From contig NZ_CP009922.3 of the NCBI RefSeq assembly GCF_000993785.3, forward strand, positions 1,798,001 through 1,862,000: a DNA stretch of 64,000 nucleotides, in the 5' to 3' direction. Below are positions 35,530 to 43,300 of this stretch, in pieces. Both the position numbers and the translations under genes were made by a program. The stretch is from Streptomyces xiamenensis. Lineage in GTDB: Bacteria; Actinomycetota; Actinomycetes; Streptomycetales; Streptomycetaceae. Under the pieces are notes generated by a model. That model did not search any database. It was not told where the DNA came from and was given only the letters and a program-made list of their open reading frames with translations. Position 1 is the first letter of the stretch, and every line of letters begins with the position of its first letter.

Positions 35530-36575
35530 GGCACAGGCACAACAGGAAGGTCACAGCCATCACCGCCCTGGCTATTACCGTGGTCGCCATTCCGTCGGCG
35601 GCCGGTGCGGACTTGCAAGATGGACTGGACAACACCCCCTCAGGCAACGCCGATGGAAAGTCCATCGAGGCCAGTGTCGGAAAGCCCGAGGGGGTCCGAA
35701 TCAACTACAGCGGCAACGGCCTTGGTGGGAGCGGAGGACTCACCAGCGTCGATACATCCTGGACGCCGCCCGCCTGCTACTACGCTCCGATGTATACACC
35801 CGAGGAATACCAGGCGCATTGGGCCGAACTTTCCCGCGAGTTCTACAGTTCTGGCTGGCCACAGGACGACAAGGACCTGCTCCGGGAGAGTCTCGAGGAC
35901 TCCTACGGTGAAAAGGGAGAGTATCCGAACTACAACATTGAAAAGCAGGGGGAGGGAATGTTTTGGCAGGTGGTCAGGAATGACGCCTACCCCATCGAGG
36001 ATCAGCTGGCCTGCGAATACCGCACCTTCTTCGTGGAGTTCGGCGATCCGCCCCCGGACGTTCCCGGCGTGGTGAACATTGCCACTCTCGCCGAGCTCGC
36101 CTACGAACAGACCCGCGTTCCCGACACCGACATCGAGCTGAATCCGGACGGCGACCAGACCGTCAATCTCGCGACCTGGGTGTGGCTCGATCAGGCGGCC
36201 TTCGAGCCGGTGTCCGTCACCGCGTCCCTCGATGACTACGGGCTGTGGGCCACCACTACCGCGACGCCCACCACGCTCACCATCGAGCCGGGCACGTCCG
36301 ATGCCCGCCTGCATCCGGCGTCCGGTGAGTGCGCCGTCGGCGGCGACGGGAGTATCGGGGAGCCGTACAGCCGGGGGCGGTCCGGGGAGGAGCCGCCGTG
36401 CGGGGTGACCTATCTGCGGGCCACGCACGCCACGGGTTCCTACGGGCTGACGGCCTCGCTCACCTGGGAGATCTCCTGGGAGGGGTCGGACGGCAGTGGG
36501 GCCTCGCTGCCGTCGGGGGTGTTCGAGACGACGCATGAGATCACGGTGAGCGAGGTGCAGGCCATCGTGCGGTAG
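35520..36575 (+). CDS. Exported protein of unknown function
   Basis: A 351-residue protein with an N-terminal signal peptide (HRHNRKVTAITALAITVVAIPSAAGA). The mature part has an aromatic-rich helical first half (residues 75-170, with TPPACYYAPMYTPEEYQAHW) and a beta-rich second half ending TYLRATHATGSYGLTASLTWEISW. ATG 35520 overlaps the lipoprotein gene and has GAGG upstream. The first two thirds share the low G+C of the previous gene; the last part returns to normal composition. Probably acts with the lipoprotein at the cell surface; it is the last gene of the T7SS-linked island. Confidence 0.75.
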   Translation: MPVRHRHNRKVTAITALAITVVAIPSAAGADLQDGLDNTPSGNADGKSIEASVGKPEGVRINYSGNGLGGSGGLTSVDTSWTPPACYYAPMYTPEEYQAHWAELSREFYSSGWPQDDKDLLRESLEDSYGEKGEYPNYNIEKQGEGMFWQVVRNDAYPIEDQLACEYRTFFVEFGDPPPDVPGVVNIATLAELAYEQTRVPDTDIELNPDGDQTVNLATWVWLDQAAFEPVSVTASLDDYGLWATTTATPTTLTIEPGTSDARLHPASGECAVGGDGSIGEPYSRGRSGEEPPCGVTYLRATHATGSYGLTASLTWEISWEGSDGSGASLPSGVFETTHEITVSEVQAIVR

Positions 36576-36591
36576 GGCCCCCGGGGTCAGG

Positions 36592-38127
36592 TCAGGTCTG
36601 GTCGCCGTACACCTCGGGGACGTTGCCGTGCGCCGGGTGGGTGTGCGCGGCCGGGCCGTTGGCGAAGGTGCGGAGGATGTTCTCCGTCACCTTCGTCACG
36701 AACTCCCCCGTCCGCGCGTCCATTCCGTGGTTGCCGCCGTTCTCGTCCGTGCCCGCCATGAGCGCTTCCACCCAGCGCATCGTGCCGACGGCGAAGACCC
36801 CGGCGCCGCTGTCGACGGTGTAGTACGCCGAATCCTGGTGGCTGGCTGTCCCGTTGCACACCAGGGGCGAGTGCGCCACGATCTCGATGCCCTCGGGGGT
36901 GGGCGCCGCCGGGGTCACCCGGTCGTACTCGACTCCTACCAGGTGGTCGAAGGCGTCCCCGGCCCGCACCCCGGTCCCCTCGAAGGCCCAGTGCTCGGGG
37001 CGGTGCACGACGTACGGGGCGTCCACCGGGTAGCCCTCGTACAGCACGCCGGTCAGGGACGATTCGGGGTCGGCGCCCGGGGCCGCGCGGAAGTCGGTGG
37101 TGACCAGGGCGTCCTGGTGGCCGTGGTTGGGGTCCTGGGTGTACGCCGACTTGTAGCAGGCGACGATTCTGCGGTCGCCCGTGTGCTTCGGTTCCAGGGG
37201 GGTCGGGTCCAGGCGCACCCGGCGGAAGCAGGTGTTCGCGCCGAGGATCGCGAGGTTCGTGCCCGCGTCCCGGGCCGCGAGCAGATGGGCCTTCTGGGCA
37301 GGGGTCATGTATTCGTCGTGGCCCAGGATCACCACCTGCGCGGCGTCCCGCAGGACTTCCGGGTCGCGGTCCACATCGAGTCCCGTGGTGTACGACAGGG
37401 GGATGTTCAGGCGTTCGGCCAGCACCACCGCGGCCCGCTCGTACGCCAGGAACTTCTCGGCCCCGTCCTTGTCGTAGGGCCGGTCGAAGCTCACCACCAG
37501 GGCACGGGTGCGGTCCCCGCCGTCCTTGCCCTCGTACAGGCTGTATCCGCCCCAGCGGTTGTACGCCTGCCAGGTCGCCGGCGCGTGCAGCAGGACCGTA
37601 CGGCCGGCCGCCTCCCGCGAGCGCACCACCAGCGGCACGTACCGCTGTCCGCGGTCCCCGCCCTCCGCGTCGAGCCGCAGCAGGTAGGCGCCCTCGGGCC
37701 ACCCCTCGGTGGACACGGAGAGGCCGCGTTCCCAGTCGGCCCGTACGGTGCCGGTGGCGGGGAAGAACGACGGGGCCCGCTGTACCGCGCCCGGCTGCGG
37801 CTCGGAGCGCCAGACGCGGCGGGCCTGCGCCCCGCCGTACCAGCCGATGCGGTAGGCCGAGACCCGGTACGCGGGCGCCGGGGTGGAGACGTAGAGGCCG
37901 AACTTCTCCCCCGGGTCCACGCTCACCCGATCGGCGTACCCCTCAATGGCGTCATCGGCCCCGGTGTCGGTGATCCGCCAGCCGGGGTCGCCGGGCTGGT
38001 CGGCCTCGCCCGCCGGCTCGGGGTCCTGGCCGCCCCACAGGGAGCAGGCGCCCGTCATCCCGGCCCCGGCCGCCGCGCACGCGCCCAGGAAGCTCCGGCG
38101 ATCCAGGCCGCCCTCCTGCCCTGTCAT
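36592..38127 (-). CDS. Tat-exported DMFase beta-subunit-like protein
   Basis: A 511-residue protein with a Tat signal (DRRSFLGACAAAGAG) and a domain resembling the large subunit C-terminal region of N,N-dimethylformamidase: YNRWGGYSLYEGKDGG, FDRPYDKDG, LGHDEYMT and LGANTCFRR are characteristic. The N-terminal part (about 60-170) is a beta-sandwich with YRIGWYGG. No small DMFase subunit lies nearby. These secreted homologues are widespread in Streptomyces with unknown substrate. ATG 38127 (with GAGG) is chosen; the longer open frame upstream overlaps the divergent gene. Confidence 0.82.
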   Translation of the reverse strand: MTGQEGGLDRRSFLGACAAAGAGMTGACSLWGGQDPEPAGEADQPGDPGWRITDTGADDAIEGYADRVSVDPGEKFGLYVSTPAPAYRVSAYRIGWYGGAQARRVWRSEPQPGAVQRAPSFFPATGTVRADWERGLSVSTEGWPEGAYLLRLDAEGGDRGQRYVPLVVRSREAAGRTVLLHAPATWQAYNRWGGYSLYEGKDGGDRTRALVVSFDRPYDKDGAEKFLAYERAAVVLAERLNIPLSYTTGLDVDRDPEVLRDAAQVVILGHDEYMTPAQKAHLLAARDAGTNLAILGANTCFRRVRLDPTPLEPKHTGDRRIVACYKSAYTQDPNHGHQDALVTTDFRAAPGADPESSLTGVLYEGYPVDAPYVVHRPEHWAFEGTGVRAGDAFDHLVGVEYDRVTPAAPTPEGIEIVAHSPLVCNGTASHQDSAYYTVDSGAGVFAVGTMRWVEALMAGTDENGGNHGMDARTGEFVTKVTENILRTFANGPAAHTHPAHGNVPEVYGDQT

Positions 38128-38187
38128 GACCTCAGGCTGTGACACCCCCGGGGGCGGGCAACTCTTCCACCGGGCGCCCCCCGCTGC

Positions 38188-38200
38188 TACGGTCCCCCGC
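38188..38200 (+). promoter_or_regulatory. Promoter of the HAD-like gene, leaderless
   Basis: TTCCAC (38165-38170), 17-nt spacer, TACGGT (38188-38193), 7 nt, then GTG 38201. No ribosome binding site. Also lies in the divergent upstream region of the Tat-exported protein gene. Confidence 0.55.
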
Positions 38201-38734
38201 GTGGACACGCGTCCGGTGCTCTTCCTCGATGTCGACGGACCACTCAATCCCTTCGCGGCCGGACCGGAACAGGACCTGTCCGGGTACGGCTCCCATCGGA
38301 TGGAACCGCCCAGTTGGACCGCCCGCCACCCGGGGCGCTCGCTGCTCGTGCGGCTCAACCCCGCGCACGGCGCGGAGTTGCTGCGGCTGGCGGGCACGTA
38401 CGAGCTGGTGTGGGGCACCACCTGGCAGGACGAGGCGAATTCCTTCATCGGTACGGTGCTGGGCCTGCCGCCGCTGCCCCATGTGCACTTCGGGCCGGTG
38501 CCGTTCCTGGCGGCGCCGCGCGCCGCGCCGCTGCACTGGAAGACCCGCACCCTGCTGGCGTACGCGGGGCGCCGGCCGTTCGCCTGGGTGGACGACGAAC
38601 CGACCGACGCGGACACCGTGTTCGTCCGCGAGCGGCACCCGGCTCCCGCGCTGCTGCACGGGGTGGATCCGGCGCGCGGGCTGGGCGGTGCGGATTTCAC
38701 CGCGCTGGCCGAGTGGGCCGCCGCCCTGCCCTGA
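38201..38734 (+). CDS. Small HAD-like phosphatase-fold protein
   Basis: A 177-residue protein with HAD motif I at residues about 6-12 (FLDVDGPLNPF: nucleophile Asp and acid/base Asp), WGTTWQDEAN in the position of motif II, Lys in HWKTRTL, and a late acidic motif FAWVDDEPTD for metal binding. It is a minimal HAD without a cap domain. Substrate unknown. GTG 38201 is set by the promoter; the frame upstream is open but antisense to the divergent gene's start region. Converges on the Clp-N/HTH gene with 8 bp between stops. Confidence 0.8.
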   Translation: MDTRPVLFLDVDGPLNPFAAGPEQDLSGYGSHRMEPPSWTARHPGRSLLVRLNPAHGAELLRLAGTYELVWGTTWQDEANSFIGTVLGLPPLPHVHFGPVPFLAAPRAAPLHWKTRTLLAYAGRRPFAWVDDEPTDADTVFVRERHPAPALLHGVDPARGLGGADFTALAEWAAALP

Positions 38735-38742
38735 GAGGGCGC

Positions 38743-39468
38743 TCAGCCCTGCTTCTGCTCCAGGAACACCGCGAGTGCTTCGACGAGTTCGGTCTCGGCC
38801 CGTTCCTTGCGCACGCCGAGCCCGGACAGCACCCCGTTCCCGTCCTCCAGTTCGAGGAGGGCCAGCAGGATGTGCTCGGTGCCGACGTAGTTGTGGCCCA
38901 GGCGCAGCGCCTCGCGCAGCGTCAGCTCCAGGGCCTTGCGCGCCCGTACGTCGTAGGGGACGAGCGAGGGCGCTTCGCCGTCGGTGGCCGGCGGCAGGGC
39001 TGCGGTGGCGTCCTGCCGTACGGCGTCGAGCAGCACGTCCTGGCCGGTGATGAGCTTGGCGGCCAGGCTGTCGGGGTCGGCGATCAGGCCGAGCAGCAGG
39101 TGCTCGGGGGTGATCACCGTGTTGCGGGCGGCCTGGGCCTCGTTCTGGGCGGCCATGACGACGTTCTTGGCGCGCGGGGTGAACTGTCCGAAGTCCTGGG
39201 CGGCGCCCTCGCTGGGGACGAACCGCTTCTGGGCGGCCTGCCGGGTGACGCCCATGCTCTTGCCGATGTCGGTCCAGGAGGCGCCGGAGCGGCGGGCCTG
39301 GTCGACGAAGTGGCCGATGAGGTGGTCGGCGACGTCGCCGAGGTGGTCGGCGGCGATGACGGCGCTGGTCAGCTGCTCCAGCGAGTCGGTGTGGGTCTTC
39401 TTGATGGCCTCGATGAGGTCGTCGAGGCGCACGGAGCGGTTGATCTGAGTGCGTTCGGCGTCAGTCAT
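38743..39468 (-). CDS. HTH plus Clp N-terminal (Clp R) domain protein, probable autoregulator
   Basis: A 241-residue protein without an ATPase domain. The N-terminal half (1-90) is helical with a HTH-like SWTDIGKSMGVTRQAAQKRF at about 64-83. The C-terminal half (about 95-240) is a double Clp N-domain as in ClpA/ClpC: FTPRAKNVVMAAQNEAQAARNT, ITPEHLLLGLI, ARKALELTLREALRLGHNYVGTEHILLALL. Clp N-domains bind adaptors and substrates, so a DNA-binding partner suggests a sensor of protein quality or of ClpC. Two perfect palindromes cover its promoter. ATG 39468 has no ribosome binding site. Confidence 0.85.
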   Translation of the reverse strand: MTDAERTQINRSVRLDDLIEAIKKTHTDSLEQLTSAVIAADHLGDVADHLIGHFVDQARRSGASWTDIGKSMGVTRQAAQKRFVPSEGAAQDFGQFTPRAKNVVMAAQNEAQAARNTVITPEHLLLGLIADPDSLAAKLITGQDVLLDAVRQDATAALPPATDGEAPSLVPYDVRARKALELTLREALRLGHNYVGTEHILLALLELEDGNGVLSGLGVRKERAETELVEALAVFLEQKQG

Positions 39469-39515
39469 TCGTCAACCTTAGGTTGACAGTCCTGGGGCGT
39501 CAACCTTCGGTTGAC
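39469..39515 (-). promoter_or_regulatory. Leaderless promoter with two perfect 17-bp palindromic operators
   Basis: GTCAACCTTAGGTTGAC (39471-39487) and GTCAACCTTCGGTTGAC (39499-39515) are identical except for one spacer base, centres 28 bp apart. On the minus strand they supply a -35 TTGACG and, 17 nt later, a -10 TAAGGT; 6 nt on is the ATG of the HTH/Clp-N gene. A protein bound to these sites would block both promoter elements, so autoregulation by the adjacent HTH protein is the simplest model. Confidence 0.8.
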
Positions 39516-39547
39516 ACGGGGCCCGACCTGGGGCGCCCGACACAGGA

Positions 39548-39581
39548 CGGTGGCCGCCGGCCCGCAGGCCGGCGGCCACCG
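39548..39581 (-). terminator. Perfect 15-bp hairpin terminator
   Basis: The stem 39548-39562 / 39567-39581 is perfect, with loop CGCA. It lies 27 bp after the stop of the lipoprotein gene on the minus strand and just upstream of the Clp-N promoter, insulating the two. Confidence 0.82.
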
Positions 39582-39607
39582 CATGACGCGCTCGGATCCT
39601 CAGCGGA

Positions 39608-40267
39608 TCAGTTCAGCGCCCAGGTGTACTCGGCGTCATCGGCCGCGGTCCACGTGACCTCGGTCAGCTCGCTGCCGTCCGGCACCAGGTACATCTTGCA
39701 GTCGTTCCACACGTCGCCCTCGGCGAACGTCCTGGGGTCCTCGGCGGCCGGACAGCCGCCGGGGATGTCCATGCTGCCGATCATGATCACCGAAGGCATG
39801 AACTGACCGGTCGCGAGCCGCGCCGACTGCTCCAGGCTGGGCCGCGCGTACTCCAGGTCCTCGCCGCCGACGTGGGCGTAGTCGGTGTACAGGTACATCG
39901 GCGTGGTGCCCTCGATGTCCTCCGGGTCGAAGATGTCGAGCGCCTCGACATCGGCGATGTCGCCGATGTCCAGCTTCTGCACGGTCACTTCCAGTTCGGC
40001 CGCGGCCTCGCTGTACTCGTACGGCAGCGGCCCCGCGGTCTCGCCCAGGGCGAGGCTGCCACCGGAGCCCTCCGTCGCGTCGTCGTCCCCGGCGGAGTCG
40101 TCCTCCGCCGGGTCCTCGTCCTGGTCCGTGTCCTGCTCCTGGCCCTGGTCCGATCCGGATCCGGCGCCCGAGCTGTCGCTGTCCTCGCTGCCACAGGCGG
40201 TCAGCGTCAGCGCCAGGACGGCGGCAGGAGCGGCGGCGCGCAGCCAGAGGTTCTTGCGGTGTGACAC
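39608..40267 (-). CDS. Secreted lipoprotein of unknown function
   Basis: A 219-residue protein: basic N-terminus, hydrophobic core and lipobox LTLTAC with Cys25, then a highly acidic Asp/Gln/Glu/Ser linker (about 28-68), then a compact beta-rich domain with a late Cys pair (GGCPAAED and NDCKMY). The pattern resembles solute- or wall-facing lipoproteins common in Streptomyces with no assigned function. GTG start with GGGGAGA. A -10-like TAGGGT lies about 45 bp upstream. A perfect terminator follows. Confidence 0.78.
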   Translation of the reverse strand: MSHRKNLWLRAAAPAAVLALTLTACGSEDSDSSGAGSGSDQGQEQDTDQDEDPAEDDSAGDDDATEGSGGSLALGETAGPLPYEYSEAAAELEVTVQKLDIGDIADVEALDIFDPEDIEGTTPMYLYTDYAHVGGEDLEYARPSLEQSARLATGQFMPSVIMIGSMDIPGGCPAAEDPRTFAEGDVWNDCKMYLVPDGSELTEVTWTAADDAEYTWALN

Positions 40268-40372
40268 GTGAATCTCCCCGTTGGTTCCTTACATCGAACT
40301 GACATCCACCCTAGGAAGCGCATATCCGCGTTCTGTCACACCGACGTAGCAGCCGGACACGCGAAGCGACGA

Positions 40373-43300
40373 TCACCTCGCGTAGGCCAGCTTGATCCGC
40401 TCCCACCGCGCCTGCTGCTCCGGGCCGAGCCGGCCGCGCAGTTCCGCCAGTTTCAGCAGGTTGGCCTCGGCGCCCGTGGTCAGGGTCTGCGCCTCCGCCA
40501 GGTAGTGGTCGTCGATCAGCGCCTCCAGCTCGTCCTGGTTCATCACCGGGACGATGCGCTCCGCCAGCTTGTTGGTGTTGCGGTACGAGCCCTGGAGCCG
40601 GAACGGCGGCTCCGTGCGGCTCGCGTCGTCCTGCGTCGCCGAGGCGATGTACGCCGCGTTCACCGCCAGCGTCGTGCGCTGCACGTACAGCAGCTTCCGC
40701 AGCACCGACAGGATCTGCTCCAGATCGGCCGCCCCGTACGGGTGCGCGAGGCGGTCCGCCGTCACCGACTCGTCGCCGCGCGCCAGCCGCACCAGCAGGT
40801 CCACGTCCGAGCGCTCGCGTGCCGCCAGCGGGGCCAGCACCGGGTTGGCGGTCAGCGCGTTCTCGATGTGGCTCAGCGCGAACAACTCGTCCCGGCCGGA
40901 GAGCACATCACCGAGGTTCCACACGTCCGCGCGGTTGGCCAGCATGTCCGGCACCCGGAATCGGGTACCGGACTCGGTGAACGGGTTGCCCGCCATGCAC
41001 ACCGCGAAGCGCTTGCCGCGCAGGTCGTAGGTGACGGCCTCGCCGTCTCCGACCCGCACACCGTCGATGCGGCGCTGCGCGTCGCACAGCGGGATGAACC
41101 GCTGGAGCAGCTCCGGCGAGGTGTGCTGGATGTCGTCGAGGTAGAGGAAGACGTTGTTGCCCATCTCCAGGCCGAAGTTGAGCTTCTCCACCTCGCGCCG
41201 GGCCGCCGCGTCGGGAGCCGCCGCCGGGTCCAGGGAGGTGGTGTCGTGGCCCAGCGCGGGGCCGTCCACCTTCACGAACACCAGGCCGAGCCGGGCCGCC
41301 ACGTACTCCATCAGCGTCGTCTTGCCGTACCCGGGCGGCGAGAGCAGCAGGAGCAGGCCCTGGCTGTCGGTGCGCCGCTCCTCGCCCGCCGTGCCCAGCT
41401 GTTTGGCGAGGTTGTCGCCGATCAGCGGCAGATACACCTCGTCCAGCAGCCGGTTGCGCACGAACGCCGACATCACCTGCGGGCGGTACGCGTCCAGCCG
41501 CAGCCGGCGCCGTTCGGCGTCCAGCAGCGCGTTGCGGCGCCGGATGTACTGCCGGTGGGCGGGCACCCGGTGTGTCCTGAACTCCGTCGTACGGGACAGG
41601 AACTCATCCAGTCGCAGCGGCAGTTCGCCGGAGGCCACGCGCGGGTGCGCACCGAGGAGGCCGTCCACCCGGGCGGTGAGCGGGGCGTCGATGGCGCGGT
41701 GTTCCACGTCCTCGCCGCACAGTTCGAGCACGGCCGCCTCGGCGAGGTCGGTCGCCTCGCGGCCGGTCGACTCGGTGAACGCCGTCAGCCACGCGGTCAC
41801 CAGCTGGTGCCGGGCCGCCAGGTCGTCGCCGAGCGAGACGACGTCCTGCGCGAACTCCTTGGTGCCCGCGGTGCCCAGTGCCGTACGGAAGTCCTCCAGC
41901 AGGGCGCGGGCCGCGGCGCTGGTGGCGAAGCGCGGGGTGTGGCCGGTGGCCAGCGCCAGTTCCTCGAAGAGGTAGCCGCCGGCGTCCCCGCCCGGCGCCG
42001 GCGGCAGGGCGTGCTCGACGCGGAACGCCTCGATGGCGGCGGTCAGTTCGGCCGCGAGCCGCTCCACGGCCGCGACCTGCCCGAAGGCGGTGCGCGCCCG
42101 GCCCAGCGACTGGGCGCGGGTGGTCCACGCCCGCCGGTTGGCGTCGGTGGCGCCGTACGCCCAGAACAGCTGGGCCGCGGCACGCACCTCGGGCCCGTAG
42201 CGCAGCAGGTCGGCGTGGTCGCGCAGCCGCAGCAGCACGGCCAGGATGCGGGCCGCGTCCTGGTCGTGGACGCCGCGGTCGTACCCCTCGTCGTAGGCCG
42301 CTTCCGCCGTGCGGCGCACCTGCGGCAGCAGCTCCGCTTCGCTCTCGCCCGCCGCCCCCTGGGACAGCACCGTGGCCGCCAGGTGCTCCGCGCGGTACAC
42401 GTCCGGGGACTCCGAGGCCAGCGGCTGGTCCCAGAAGTCCTGGGTGGCGGCGAACTCCGGGTCGGTGACCGGCGCCCGGTAGTCGGTGCCGGTCACCGCG
42501 AACGACAGGGCGCCGTCCTGCGGCACCAGCGTCAGGTCGATGGGCTGGGTGTTGACGCCGAAGCTGTGCCGGCCGAGCCGCACCGTCCCGTCCGCGCCGA
42601 ACAGGTCGGCGCGGTCGCGCAGCGCCCGCCCCGCCTCCTGCCGGATGGCCTTCAGCCGGCCGGTCAGCTCCTCGGCCCGGACGGTCTCGCCGATCTCGCG
42701 CAGCTCGCCTGCCGTCGCGCGCACCCGCTCCACCAGCGGGTCGGCGGCGAAGTAGGCGTTGACGTCGTCGAGCGTGGGCAGCGCGGTCGCGCGCCGGGTG
42801 ACGGTGGACAGGATGCGGTTCGCGGAGGAGGCGAGCCGCTCGGCGTGCCGGGCCCGCTCGTCCAGCTGGGCCTGCTTGCGCGCCGAGAACGTCTCGTAGA
42901 TCTCCTCGCGCTGCCCCGCCAGTTGGGTGAGGAAGTCGTCGAAGGAGCCGAATCGCGACTCCAGGTTCTCCAACTGAAGCAGTAGCCTGCCCAGTTGCTC
43001 GTCGCACTCCTCGGGGGTGCGGGAGGCGGCCAGGGCGCCGGAGACCGCCTGGCCCAGCAGCGCGTACTCGGCGGCGAACTCGGCCCGCCCCTCCCGCTCC
43101 AGCAGTTCCCGGCGCCGCCCGTCCAGCACCGCGCGGGCCCGGTTGACGGCGCCCATCACCTCGCCGATGCGCTCCAGCAGCCCGGTGCGCACGGTGGCGT
43201 CCGCGATGTCCAGGCCGCCGATGACATCGGTGACGATGCGCAGGCCGTCCGCGTGTTCGCCGATCTCCTCCAGCAGCGGGTCGGCGACGGCGACGCTGTC

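Noticed and set aside
22102..36575. Complete ESX/T7SS operon
   Set aside because: eccB, eccD, eccE and mycP are not in the window, so only an accessory island is claimed.
38127..38700. N-terminal extension of the Tat-exported protein
   Set aside because: The open frame runs through the divergent HAD-like gene; the Tat signal begins at ATG 38127.
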